Shown here one piece after another: positions 1 to 8,616 of a DNA stretch of 64,000 bases (positions within the stretch are counted from its first letter, which is position 1; the number at the start of each line of letters is the position of its first letter). The notes under the pieces were generated by a model. The model searched no databases. It was not told where the DNA came from and worked only from the letters and a program-made list of their open reading frames with translations. This DNA is from GCA-2697345 sp002697345. Lineage in GTDB: Bacteria > Pseudomonadota > Alphaproteobacteria > Rhodobacterales > Rhodobacteraceae. Both the position numbers and the translations under genes were made by a program. The DNA lies in contig CALSNB010000001.1 of assembly GCA_943787605.1 (NCBI GenBank), positions 1,054,001 through 1,118,000 on the forward strand. The letters run 5' to 3'.

Positions 1-921
1 AGATGTAAAAGTTCCTAACCCGACAGGGCAACCTGGGTTTATATATTGTAGGAGGGCTATAGCTGAAAGGCCTTCTGCAAGTGATAAAGCCACTGCTCCA
101 CTCATTGTTACAGGTGCCATTGCACCAGCTAAAGTAAAAGGAGTTACTATTACTGCCTGATTTCTTCTAGCATGAATCATCGCGCCTTCTATCATAGGGT
201 AATCGTGTTTCAGTGGCGAAACTGAGTTAATATTAGTATACATATGACACTCGCTATTGAACTCATCTAAACTCAAGCCTCCTGCAATTCGAACCATTTC
301 CATTACATCTTCAACTCTTTCTTTTCCTAAAGAATATGCGTGTACAACCTTATCAGACAGAACTAACTTTTCATAAAGACAGTCTAAATGGCGAACACTA
401 GCGTGAATGTCTATCGGTTCGACCGGGTACCCTCCAGCAAAATGAATACAGTTAAAAAATTGGGTAAGTTTTATGAACTCTACATAGCTTTCCCATGTGC
501 CCGACCTTTTCCCTCGAACTAAATCCCACGAATTAGGCGGAGATGAAACATTTCCAAATGACATATACTTGCCACCAATAACAATTTTATGATCTTCATT
601 TCTAGGAGTAACACTAAACTTAGCAGGTGCAGCTTTTAGCATCTCCATGACGAAATCTTCATCCATCTTGACATTAGTACCTGTTACTTTACAGCCAGCC
701 TGCTTAAAGATCTCGAGAGATTCAGGGTTGAGAAACTCTATCCCAACTTCTTTTAAAATTCGAATACACCCATTATGGATGTTATGAACTCCATCCAAAC
801 TCAATGGTTCAGTAGGTTTGTCATTATTTATGGGTTGTTTCCACGGCATCTGTGAAGGGACTAAGCTACTTGTTCTTCGGGTGTTCCCTGCTCTACCTCC
901 GGAGCGCTTTCGGTCCGCCAT
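1..921 (-). CDS. Trimethylamine methyltransferase (MttB) family protein, N-terminal part
   Basis: The reading frame runs from an ATG at 921 to the left edge without a stop, giving about 307 residues of a family that is usually near 500. The start has a GAGAG Shine-Dalgarno just upstream. The N-terminus is Arg/Gly-rich (RKRSGGRAG), followed by segments typical of COG5598, such as SFGNVSSPP, HARRNQAVIVTPFTLAG and NPGCPVGLGTF. The family transfers methyl groups from methylated amines such as trimethylamine or glycine betaine to a corrinoid protein. Archaeal and some bacterial members carry pyrrolysine; many marine alphaproteobacterial members do not and have unproven substrates. The window ends before the pyrrolysine position, so that question is open. 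Family call is strong; substrate is not assigned. Confidence 0.85.
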   Translation of the reverse strand, partial: MADRKRSGGRAGNTRRTSSLVPSQMPWKQPINNDKPTEPLSLDGVHNIHNGCIRILKEVGIEFLNPESLEIFKQAGCKVTGTNVKMDEDFVMEMLKAAPAKFSVTPRNEDHKIVIGGKYMSFGNVSSPPNSWDLVRGKRSGTWESYVEFIKLTQFFNCIHFAGGYPVEPIDIHASVRHLDCLYEKLVLSDKVVHAYSLGKERVEDVMEMVRIAGGLSLDEFNSECHMYTNINSVSPLKHDYPMIEGAMIHARRNQAVIVTPFTLAGAMAPVTMSGAVALSLAEGLSAIALLQYINPGCPVGLGTFTS

Positions 922-1019
922 AATTTCTCTCACTATATTAGATTTTTTAGAAACTTATCTTTTTAGGATACATTATAGTTTTTGTTCTAAATTTCTATTT
1001 ACGACCTATTAGGTCGCCT

Positions 1020-1736
1020 TTAAGTTATGGAATTTACTGTTATCCATTCAGGTAAAAAGCTTATATCAGGCAATATGACATCAGCCAATGGGGAGAGTGT
1101 ATCTTTATCAGCAAAACCAGTTAAAACTCCTACAGTGATCATTCCAGCCGACTTTCCAGCTTCCATATCATGGACACTATCACCCACCATTAAAACTTCA
1201 GAAGGCGAAACTTTAAATTTTGAGCATAAGGCCAGACACATTCCAGGGTTTGGCTTGGAACCATAACCAGAATTATACCCTATAATGAATTTAAAAAAAG
1301 AATCTATACGACAATCCTTAAGATGTTGTACAGCTACTTGCTCGGAATCATTCGTTGCAACGGCAAGTGAAATATCCATTGCTTTTAATTCAGACATTAT
1401 TTGATTTAATGCAAAAACTTCGAAACCCTTAGTATTTTCTGAGATGTTGTCACTCAAAGCTAAAAGATCCGAAAAAGTACACTCCGGCAGTATTGAGATT
1501 ATCTTAGAAATTCCAGCTTCAGGCGTGTCTGAAATAACAATACTGTCAGGATAAAATGCTTTATTGATAAGATCATAACCTAATAAATAAGCAACTTCTG
1601 GTAATAAACGCTTGTCAAGTGAGGGGTACTTTTTAAAAATTTCTCCAAGAAACTCTATTATCCAACTGCCCCAAGTTTTATTAAAGTCTAATAACGTTCC
1701 GTCTTTATCAAAAATTATTCCCTTAATTTTTTTCAT
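1020..1736 (-). CDS. HAD-superfamily phosphatase (phosphoglycolate-phosphatase-like)
   Basis: A 238-residue haloacid dehalogenase family hydrolase. Motif I is FDKDGTLLD at residues 9-17, with the two catalytic aspartates. Motif II is AVATNDS around residue 125. Motif III/IV is GDSVHDMEAGKSAGM near residue 187. An alpha-helical cap lies between motifs I and II. It resembles the phosphoglycolate phosphatase branch (Gph), but the motif I variant KDG rather than LDG is common in alphaproteobacterial paralogues of unknown substrate, so no specific reaction is claimed. It lies upstream of the MttB-like gene on the same strand with a 98-base gap that holds a short inverted repeat at 1002-1016. Confidence 0.85.
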   Translation of the reverse strand: MKKIKGIIFDKDGTLLDFNKTWGSWIIEFLGEIFKKYPSLDKRLLPEVAYLLGYDLINKAFYPDSIVISDTPEAGISKIISILPECTFSDLLALSDNISENTKGFEVFALNQIMSELKAMDISLAVATNDSEQVAVQHLKDCRIDSFFKFIIGYNSGYGSKPNPGMCLALCSKFKVSPSEVLMVGDSVHDMEAGKSAGMITVGVLTGFADKDTLSPLADVILPDISFLPEWITVNSIT

Positions 1737-1912
1737 TTTCTATACCTAGTATTCCAAAATTTAAGATAGCTGAACTACATTACAAAATTAAAACTCTTGT
1801 GGTAAGAACAAGTTTTAATACTTATATATTAAACACAAGAATATCATAATCCTCTATATACATTCAGTAAACTCCAAAGAAACATCAAATATTTAATAGA
1901 GAAGCTAACTAC

Positions 1913-2329
1913 ATGGCAAACGAAAAATCTAAATATCAATCAGAACGAAGTGTAAAAAAAGCTATTATAAATGGTTGGAGAAAATGCTGTCCATCATGTG
2001 GAAACGACTCACTATTTAAGAGTTATCTCAAAGTTAAAACTAAATGCTCCAATTGCCAGATAGAGCTTTTTCACCATCGAGCCGATGACGGCCCCGCATA
2101 TCTAACTATCCTAATAGTGGGTCATGTGCTCGCACCCCTTCTACTATTGACCTATACGAACTTTAATCCAAACCCCTTAGTGGTTGCATCCTTATTTTCT
2201 ATTGGGTGTATTAGCCTCTCACTATACCTACTTCCTAAACTAAAAGGTACTATAATTGGAATTCAATGGGCAAAAGAAATGCATGGTTTCAATCTTATCA
2301 AATCTAATGTCTCAAAAGAACGGATATAA
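1913..2329 (+). CDS. DUF983 family membrane protein
   Basis: A 138-residue protein. Its N-terminal half has a zinc-ribbon pattern: CCPSCG near residue 24 and CSNCQIELFHHRADDGPAY near residue 46. Two hydrophobic helices follow, at about residues 65-85 and 90-110. This is the DUF983 layout, a widely conserved alphaproteobacterial family without an established function. The stop is 6 bases before the next gene, so it is probably cotranscribed with the NUDIX hydrolase. The pairing recurs in Rhodobacterales as far as I recall. Confidence 0.85.
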   Translation: MANEKSKYQSERSVKKAIINGWRKCCPSCGNDSLFKSYLKVKTKCSNCQIELFHHRADDGPAYLTILIVGHVLAPLLLLTYTNFNPNPLVVASLFSIGCISLSLYLLPKLKGTIIGIQWAKEMHGFNLIKSNVSKERI

Positions 2330-2335
2330 AGACAA

Positions 2336-3013
2336 ATGCAGGAAACTGAAATTAGGGATGCCAGTAGCGTCATAATAGTTAGAGAGGATGGTCCTGTTCC
2401 TAAAGTACTGATGGGTCAACGGGGTAAGGCGGCTGCCTTTATGCCAAATAAATTTGTTTTCCCTGGAGGGGCAGTAGATCCTATTGATGCAGATGTAAAA
2501 TTGCTAAGTCAACCAAATGAAATATGTTTAAACCGTCTAAAGGAACACTCAAATATAAATCCTTCTCATGCATTTCTAACTTCCGCCATTAGAGAAATTT
2601 GGGAGGAAACAGGGTTAATGTTTGGAGAAAAAATCTATAAGAAATTTAATAGTCCAGATAATGAAAGCTGGAAAAATTTCTTTAAGAGTGGTTATGGTCC
2701 TTCTGCAAAAAATTTTCGTTTCATTTTTCGGGCAATAACACCCCCAAACAGAACAAGGAGGTTCGATGCTAGGTTTTTCCTAGCAGATGCTAATTTAATT
2801 AGTAGTCATCTTGACGATTTTTCTGAAGCCAGCGACGAGCTAAGTCATTTGCAGTGGGTTTCCTTTGAAGAAGCACGAAAACTAGATCTACCATTTATAA
2901 CAGAAATTGTTTTAGCAGAAGCCGAAGCATTGACATTTAAGAGAGGTCTACCAGATTCAGTACCATTCTTTAATAATAATCAAAAAGGTTCAGAAATACT
3001 CAGAATTTACTAA
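2336..3013 (+). CDS. NUDIX hydrolase
   Basis: A 225-residue NUDIX-fold hydrolase. The Nudix box reads REIWEETGL around residues 87-95, preceded by FPGGAVDP at about residues 42-49. Family members cleave nucleoside diphosphates linked to another moiety, often removing damaged or surplus nucleotides or coenzymes. The long insertion after the box and the length resemble NUDT7/NUDT8- or NUDT19-type CoA pyrophosphatase relatives, but a diagnostic CoA motif is not evident, so the substrate is left open. It follows DUF983 by 6 bases and converges on folD with a 47-base gap. Confidence 0.88.
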   Translation: MQETEIRDASSVIIVREDGPVPKVLMGQRGKAAAFMPNKFVFPGGAVDPIDADVKLLSQPNEICLNRLKEHSNINPSHAFLTSAIREIWEETGLMFGEKIYKKFNSPDNESWKNFFKSGYGPSAKNFRFIFRAITPPNRTRRFDARFFLADANLISSHLDDFSEASDELSHLQWVSFEEARKLDLPFITEIVLAEAEALTFKRGLPDSVPFFNNNQKGSEILRIY

Positions 3014-3060
3014 ACTTAAAAACTAGAACTTCAATATCTGATTTATCAAAAACTTTTAGA

Positions 3061-3969
3061 TTAGTAAGCTAATTTATCTGGGTCACCTAATCCATTTATT
3101 CTGGCGCATGCAATAGCAGTGTTAGCTAACAAACATGATATAGTCATTGGGCCAACCCCTCCTGGAACTGGAGTAAGGGCTCCCGCAACTTCTGAAACAC
3201 TCAAAAAGTCAACATCCCCTACAATTTTTGATTTTCCATCTTCTGACTGAACTCTATTTATTCCTACGTCGATAACCGTAGCGCCCTTTTTTATCCAATC
3301 TCCTGAAATCATCCCAGGCCTGCCAACTGCTGCGACCACTATATCTGCCTGAGCAGTAACATCTTTTAAGTTTTTTGTCCTACTATGAGCAATGGTGACA
3401 GTACAGCTCTTACTTAGTAGTAGCTGAGCCATGGGTTTACCTACTATGTTAGATCTCCCAACAACAACAGCACTCAGACCTGATAAATTTCCATCATAAT
3501 AATTTAAAAGTAATTTTAAGCACCCTAAAGGGGTACATGGAACCATCGCTTTTTGTCCTGTAGCAAGCAAACCGACGTTTGATATGTGGAAACCATCAAC
3601 ATCTTTGGAAGGATTAATAGAATTAATAATTAAGTCCTCATTAAGATGATCAGGAAGAGGTAATTGTACTAAAATCCCATGAATTGTATTATCAGAATTT
3701 AAACTTTTTATCAATTCTAATAGATGTTTTTCAGTCGTGTCTACCTCAAGTCTATGCTCTACTGACTTCATCCCTACTTCAATTGTTTGCTTACCTTTAG
3801 ATCTTACATATACGTGACTTGCTGGATCATCCCCGACGATAACAACAGCTAGACCAGGAGTAATATCGTGGTCTAACTTTAAAGTCTTTACATAAGCCGC
3901 AACCTTTTCTTTAAGCTCTGTCGCAAAAGCTTTTCCATCGATTATATTTTGCAAAGTTATTTTCTCCAA
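3061..3969 (-). CDS. folD: Bifunctional methylenetetrahydrofolate dehydrogenase / methenyltetrahydrofolate cyclohydrolase
   Basis: A 302-residue FolD, the usual length. It interconverts 5,10-methylene-THF and 10-formyl-THF with NADP, feeding purine synthesis and initiator tRNA formylation. Visible signatures are YVRSKGKQTIEVGM near residue 54 with the catalytic lysine, QLPLPDHL near residue 102, DVDGFH near residue 123, the Rossmann segment VVGRSNIVGKPMAQLL near residue 168 and PVPGGVGPMT near residue 268. It lies 36 bases downstream of ftsH on the same strand and may be the last gene of the tol-tilS-ftsH run. Confidence 0.97.
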   Translation of the reverse strand: MEKITLQNIIDGKAFATELKEKVAAYVKTLKLDHDITPGLAVVIVGDDPASHVYVRSKGKQTIEVGMKSVEHRLEVDTTEKHLLELIKSLNSDNTIHGILVQLPLPDHLNEDLIINSINPSKDVDGFHISNVGLLATGQKAMVPCTPLGCLKLLLNYYDGNLSGLSAVVVGRSNIVGKPMAQLLLSKSCTVTIAHSRTKNLKDVTAQADIVVAAVGRPGMISGDWIKKGATVIDVGINRVQSEDGKSKIVGDVDFLSVSEVAGALTPVPGGVGPMTISCLLANTAIACARINGLGDPDKLAY

Positions 3970-4005
3970 AAACTATATGATTCTCAGTTCTATTATTATT
4001 TTACC

Positions 4006-5919
4006 TTAAGTTGAGAGCTCTGGATCTAAAGTGTTATCACCCTTTATTTTAGGCTTCTTAGCCCTTGGAATTGAAACTACTGAAGATTTAACTTCAGCTA
4101 ATCCATCATCGTCATCGTCTCGATTTAGCGGCTTTCCAGAGATTACTTTGACTATTTCAGGGCCAGTTAATGTCTCATATTCGAGAAGTCCTAATGCCAA
4201 ATTCTCAAGATCCTTAGATTGTTCAGTTAAAATTCTTTTTGCCGTTTCATAACCCTCATCTATGATCTCTTTAACTTTTTCATCAATTATTTTTTGGGTC
4301 ATACTGGAGTGATTAGATCCGCCACCATACATTCCGAGGTAAGATGTTTGCTCATTTGCATAGTCAACATGCCCTAACTCTTTAGTAAAACCAAACTGAG
4401 TTACCATCGCCCTAGCAATCTTAGTGCATTGTTGAATATCAGATGCCGCTCCAGAGGTTACATTATCTACCCCAAAGATTAGCTCCTCAGCAACTTTTCC
4501 ACCCATGGCCATTGCTATTTTTGACTTATACTTTTTATAAGTGACAGACAATTGATCTCGTTCAGGTAAGCTCATAACAAGCCCTAAGGCTCGGCCCCTG
4601 GGTATAATAGTAGCTTTATGTATGGGATCGTGTTCAGGAACGTTTAACCCCACTACTGCATGACCAGCCTCATGATACGCCGTTAACTTCTTTTCATCTT
4701 CTGTCATTACCATTGAACGACGTTCAGAGCCCATCATTACCTTATCTCTGGCACTCTCAAAGTCACCCATTGTAACAAATCTTCGTCCAATTCTAGCAGC
4801 TAACAAGGCAGACTCGTTTACCAAATTAGCCAAATCAGCTCCAGAAAATCCTGGTGATCCCCTTGCTATAATCCTTAAATCCACATCAGGACCCAATGGA
4901 ACTTTCTTAGAGTGGACCTTAAGAATTTTTTCTCGTCCTTTAATGTCTGGGTTTGGTACCTGAACTTGCCTATCAAATCTACCAGGTCTAAGAAGTGCTG
5001 GATCAAGAACATCTGGCCTATTTGTTGCCGCTACAATTATTATTCCTTCATTAGCCTCAAAGCCATCCATTTCAACCAATAGTTGATTTAATGTTTGTTC
5101 TCTTTCATCATTTCCACCACCATAACCTGCCCCACGTGATCGCCCGACAGCATCAATCTCATCAATAAAAACAATACATGGAGCATTTTTTTTTGCTTGC
5201 TCAAACATATCCCTCACTCGAGAGGCACCAACACCAACAAACATCTCAACAAAATCTGAACCAGAAATTGTAAAAAATGGAACTCCTGCCTCTCCAGCAA
5301 TAGCTCTAGCTAAAAGTGTTTTACCTGTTCCTGGAGGACCAACTAAAAGGGCCCCTTTTGGAATTTTACCACCAAGGCTTGAAAACTTTTGAGGTTCTCT
5401 CAGAAACTGTACTATTTCCTCAAGCTCATCTTTTGCTTCATCAATGCCTGCTACATCATCAAAAGTGATTTTTCCTTGTTTTTCTGTAAGTAGTTTAGCC
5501 CGACTCTTACCAAAGCCCATGGCTCCACCTTTCCCACCACCTTGCATACGATTCATAAAGAAAAGCCATATTCCTATAATGAATAAAAATGGTAATAAAG
5601 TTCCCACGTAAGATAAAAGTCCATTTTTTTCCTGTGGCTTTGCGTCTATCGCTACTTTGTTTTGAAGAAGTATCGGTGTCACATCTACACCTTGTGGTTT
5701 TACAGTCATGTATTGCTGAGTAGCTGTTTGAAAAATTATTTGTTCGCCATCTAGTGTCGCCCCCGAGACTTCTCCTTTTTCTACAATTGAGATAAAATCT
5801 GAATACGGAATTGTCCTAGAGCTTAGGGTAACTTTATCTCCACTAAATAAATTAAATAACGCTAGTATTAATAAAAACAATACCACCCAAAAAGCTACTT
5901 GTTTTACATTATTACTCAA
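4006..5919 (-). CDS. ftsH: ATP-dependent zinc metalloprotease FtsH
   Basis: A 637-residue inner-membrane AAA+ protease that degrades misassembled membrane proteins and regulators. There are two membrane helices at about residues 7-25 and 104-122, with a periplasmic domain between them. Walker A is GPPGTGKT at 194-201, Walker B is VFIDEID at about 250-256, and the AAA second region of homology contains ATNRPDVLDPALLRPGRFDR. The zinc site HEAGH lies at 416-420. The C-terminus is acidic with a run of five aspartates. It follows tilS by 85 bases. In that gap a TATAAT-like box (plus-strand 5951-5956) could give ftsH its own promoter, but no convincing -35 box was seen. Confidence 0.98.
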   Translation of the reverse strand: MSNNVKQVAFWVVLFLLILALFNLFSGDKVTLSSRTIPYSDFISIVEKGEVSGATLDGEQIIFQTATQQYMTVKPQGVDVTPILLQNKVAIDAKPQEKNGLLSYVGTLLPFLFIIGIWLFFMNRMQGGGKGGAMGFGKSRAKLLTEKQGKITFDDVAGIDEAKDELEEIVQFLREPQKFSSLGGKIPKGALLVGPPGTGKTLLARAIAGEAGVPFFTISGSDFVEMFVGVGASRVRDMFEQAKKNAPCIVFIDEIDAVGRSRGAGYGGGNDEREQTLNQLLVEMDGFEANEGIIIVAATNRPDVLDPALLRPGRFDRQVQVPNPDIKGREKILKVHSKKVPLGPDVDLRIIARGSPGFSGADLANLVNESALLAARIGRRFVTMGDFESARDKVMMGSERRSMVMTEDEKKLTAYHEAGHAVVGLNVPEHDPIHKATIIPRGRALGLVMSLPERDQLSVTYKKYKSKIAMAMGGKVAEELIFGVDNVTSGAASDIQQCTKIARAMVTQFGFTKELGHVDYANEQTSYLGMYGGGSNHSSMTQKIIDEKVKEIIDEGYETAKRILTEQSKDLENLALGLLEYETLTGPEIVKVISGKPLNRDDDDDGLAEVKSSVVSIPRAKKPKIKGDNTLDPELST

Positions 5920-6004
5920 TGGAATTCTCCCAACAAATCATTTCTGCTATATTATACAAATGTTTATGATCTTTAAATAGGTATAACTTTCGCAGGTTCA
6001 ATAC

Positions 6005-7249
6005 CTAGTCACACCCGAAAAAATCTTTTTCTTTTATATTAAGACTTAGCTCCCATAAATTATCTCTTTCTAAGAAAAGTGATAGCTCTAGATTATTACC
6101 ATCCCAAACTGCAGGGGATGAAATTAGTGTATATTTTGGTATACCAAAGTTTTTCCAATTAGTGAAACCCAACAATGCCTTTTCACCTAAAGGTCGGATA
6201 CAGTACTTGGATAGTTTAGGACCCTTAACATACCACCTATGGTCCCAAACGTTATTAGGTTTAGTAGCATAGTGCTCTATCGCTTTATACTCTCTACTCA
6301 TTCTCATTTTTTCTTCCACAGGAAAAAAATAAAATCCTTTTAATGTGTGAGGCCTATATTTTGAAAATGATGTCATTAAATTACTTAATTCCGATGATCT
6401 CGGTCCAAACTCTGACTTTGCCAAGAATAGTATTGCTTTAAGCAATAACCTCCTTTGGATTTCAATAGGGTGGTTCAAAAGTAAAGGCACGTTAAATATA
6501 ATATCCCCATCTTTAAAAGATACACACTCTTTTGCAACTACCCCAGTATATATATCCAGTGCCTGGCTTGCATCACGAAGGTTCTTAGATGCAGTGATCA
6601 CGCTTTCCGTATTTATACCCATTTGATCTAGTAAACTTAAGGATTTTCGAATTCTCACCCGATGAAAATTTTGGTCATCATTCGCTGGATCTTCAATCCA
6701 TTTATTCTTCGTTACTTTTAAGAATGTTCGTAACTCCTCTCGGCTTACATCGATCAATGGTCTTAAATAAATTATATTATCAAGTTCAAATGAAGGTAGC
6801 ATTTGCGAGAGCCCATCAACTCCAGCTCCACGAGAAAGTCGTATAAAAAAGTTCTCGACAACATCATCTCTATTATGGCCCAAGGCTACGCAACTAATAT
6901 TATTTTCTACTGCCCATTTAGTTAGGAGTTGGTACCGAGCTTTCCTAGCAGATGCCTGTACATTTCCTTTTTTATCCCAATTTTTCCAAGTTAACACACT
7001 ATGTAAGATTCCTAATTTTGAACAAAATAGTGAAACTTGATTAGCTTCATCCTCTGCCGTTGGCTTGAGGTCGTGGTTAACAGTTGCAACTAATATCGTC
7101 TTTTTAGTTTCTTGAGCCCATTTGTAAATTAAAAGTAATAAGGCAATTGAGTCTCCACCTCCAGAAACTGCAACACCAATCTTAGAGTGTTTAACTCCAA
7201 AAACCTTATCAAAATCTATAGTTAACTCTGGGTACTTATCTATTTTCAC
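6005..7249 (-). CDS. tilS: tRNA(Ile)-lysidine synthetase
   Basis: A 414-residue TilS, which attaches lysine to C34 of the CAU-anticodon tRNA-Ile so that it reads AUA, an essential step. The PP-loop ATPase signature SGGGDS is at residues 29-34, and GHNRDDVVENFFIRLSRG follows near residue 122. The C-terminal substrate domain is less conserved. The start is a GTG whose bases overlap the cpoB stop (GTGA), which implies translational coupling. The order cpoB-tilS-ftsH is classic for alphaproteobacteria. Confidence 0.95.
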   Translation of the reverse strand: MKIDKYPELTIDFDKVFGVKHSKIGVAVSGGGDSIALLLLIYKWAQETKKTILVATVNHDLKPTAEDEANQVSLFCSKLGILHSVLTWKNWDKKGNVQASARKARYQLLTKWAVENNISCVALGHNRDDVVENFFIRLSRGAGVDGLSQMLPSFELDNIIYLRPLIDVSREELRTFLKVTKNKWIEDPANDDQNFHRVRIRKSLSLLDQMGINTESVITASKNLRDASQALDIYTGVVAKECVSFKDGDIIFNVPLLLNHPIEIQRRLLLKAILFLAKSEFGPRSSELSNLMTSFSKYRPHTLKGFYFFPVEEKMRMSREYKAIEHYATKPNNVWDHRWYVKGPKLSKYCIRPLGEKALLGFTNWKNFGIPKYTLISSPAVWDGNNLELSLFLERDNLWELSLNIKEKDFFGCD

Positions 7250-8058
7250 TGACAGTTTAATTCCATAGCTTTTTGAGATGCATCATTTACGAAATTTGAT
7301 CTTGGGTGCTCAACTCGAAGTTCCGTGAGCATTAAGCAAGCTCGCTCAAACTGATTCGACTCAGCAAAAGAAACACTCAGGTAGTACAGTGCTTCTCCAG
7401 ATCGGGGAACTTTTGGAAAACTAGAGTAAATATCCAGATAAACTTTTGCAGCCTTACTCCACTGTTTTTCAACCATTAATGTCTTGCCAAGTAAAAACAT
7501 AAGCTCCGTTCTTATCGTTCCAATAGGATAAGCATCCAGAAAAACCTCTAATCGAGCCATAACTCCTGTGGGGTTACCAGCCCTCAATGATGTCTCGATT
7601 AAATATAGCTCATTTCTCTCGAGTGCAGTTAAACCTATAAACATTTCAGAATTACCAGGAATTTCTTTTAATCGAACTGGAGGTTTACCGAGCATATTCC
7701 CTAGCGAGAAATTCTCTATATTGCAATCTAGCTCGATATCACAAAGTCTAAAACGAATATCAGCAATGTGATTCGTACCTTCTCGAACGATTCTTTCAAT
7801 GCGGTATTGTAGATTCTCCACTTGGGATATTATATTTATTAATTCTTTTTCAATACTTTTTATCCGATCTAGGTGTTCCCCTTTTATTATCAGATTTTCA
7901 ACTTTGGAGGTTTTTAACTGCAGTTCAAGGGACTTGATCTCACCGAAAAGAGATGGGAGCTCAGCCCTTATATCTGAAAGTGTTCGATCCTGAGAAAAAC
8001 CTACCGTGCTTAACCAAAAATAACAAAAAAACAAAAAAGTAATACGCATATAATTCAT
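7246..8058 (-). CDS. cpoB: Tol-Pal system protein CpoB (YbgF)
   Basis: A 270-residue periplasmic protein that coordinates cell-wall synthesis with outer-membrane constriction through TolA. A signal peptide covers about residues 1-23 (hydrophobic core then VGFSQ). A coiled coil lies at about residues 25-90, and a C-terminal TPR-like region at about 150-265 contains repeated AxxxYL and PxSxF elements (FLDAYPIG, IYSSFPKV, ELRVEHPRSNF). The stop overlaps tilS and the start is 3 bases after pal. The call rests on architecture plus position, since sequence conservation in this family is low. Confidence 0.9.
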   Translation of the reverse strand: MNYMRITFLFFCYFWLSTVGFSQDRTLSDIRAELPSLFGEIKSLELQLKTSKVENLIIKGEHLDRIKSIEKELINIISQVENLQYRIERIVREGTNHIADIRFRLCDIELDCNIENFSLGNMLGKPPVRLKEIPGNSEMFIGLTALERNELYLIETSLRAGNPTGVMARLEVFLDAYPIGTIRTELMFLLGKTLMVEKQWSKAAKVYLDIYSSFPKVPRSGEALYYLSVSFAESNQFERACLMLTELRVEHPRSNFVNDASQKAMELNCQ

Positions 8059-8061
8059 AAC

Positions 8062-8538
8062 TTAATTCCTACGAATAGTGGTAACAGCTCGTCTATTTGC
8101 TGAATAACACTTCTCAGAGGAGCATATTTTGAGTGGTCTTTCCTTTCCAAAGGTTGATGTCTTAAGTCGATCTTCTTTGACGCCATTTAAAATAAGAAAA
8201 TCTCTAACTGCCGCAGACCTTTTTGCACCAAGCGCTAAGTTATATCCTCTAGTGCCCTGTTCATCTGCATAACCAGTGACAGTAATTGTATACTCATTAT
8301 TTTCATTCAACCAAACAGCTTGTGAGACCAAAATATACCTCGCACTGTCATTAAGATCAGCTTTATCAATATCAAATAAAACAGTTTGCCCAATCACTTC
8401 AGTAAAGTATTCAACCTCTTCGAAGTCTATAAGACCATTAATTGTAGAGGGGTTACCGTTAGTTTCTTCGATATCATTTGTGCACGCAAAAATTAGTGCA
8501 GTCATTATCAGGCAGATAACTTTAAAAAAAAACTTCAT
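8062..8538 (-). CDS. pal: Peptidoglycan-associated lipoprotein Pal
   Basis: An outer-membrane lipoprotein that binds peptidoglycan and TolB. I place the start at 8538: this gives a lipoprotein signal of MKFFFKVICLIMTALIFAC with the lipobox Cys at residue 19, and GGAAG precedes the ATG. An in-frame Met at 8589 would add 17 residues before the signal sequence, which does not fit. The OmpA-like domain shows VLFDIDKADLN, GYADEQGTRGYNLALGAKRSAAV and TFGKERPL, the peptidoglycan-binding set. The mature protein is about 140 residues. It sits between tolB and cpoB. Confidence 0.95.
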   Translation of the reverse strand: MKFFFKVICLIMTALIFACTNDIEETNGNPSTINGLIDFEEVEYFTEVIGQTVLFDIDKADLNDSARYILVSQAVWLNENNEYTITVTGYADEQGTRGYNLALGAKRSAAVRDFLILNGVKEDRLKTSTFGKERPLKICSSEKCYSANRRAVTTIRRN

Positions 8539-8616
8539 TAGCTTCCATCCATTTAAAAAGAAATTTTCAATCTGATAAAACTTTAACATAAGTTAGTAAC
8601 ATTGGATATCTCTGCT

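Noticed and set aside
1002..1016. CGACCT-ATT-AGGTCG inverted repeat between the HAD and MttB-like genes as a terminator
   Set aside because: The stem is only 6 bp and no T run follows on the minus strand; an operator is possible but unsupported.
1027..1266. Open frames antisense to genes, such as this one, and long ones over tolA (10366-10959) and hppA (39833-40267)
   Set aside because: They lie opposite well-identified genes, have no family motifs or ribosome-binding sites, and are explained by low stop density on the reverse strand.
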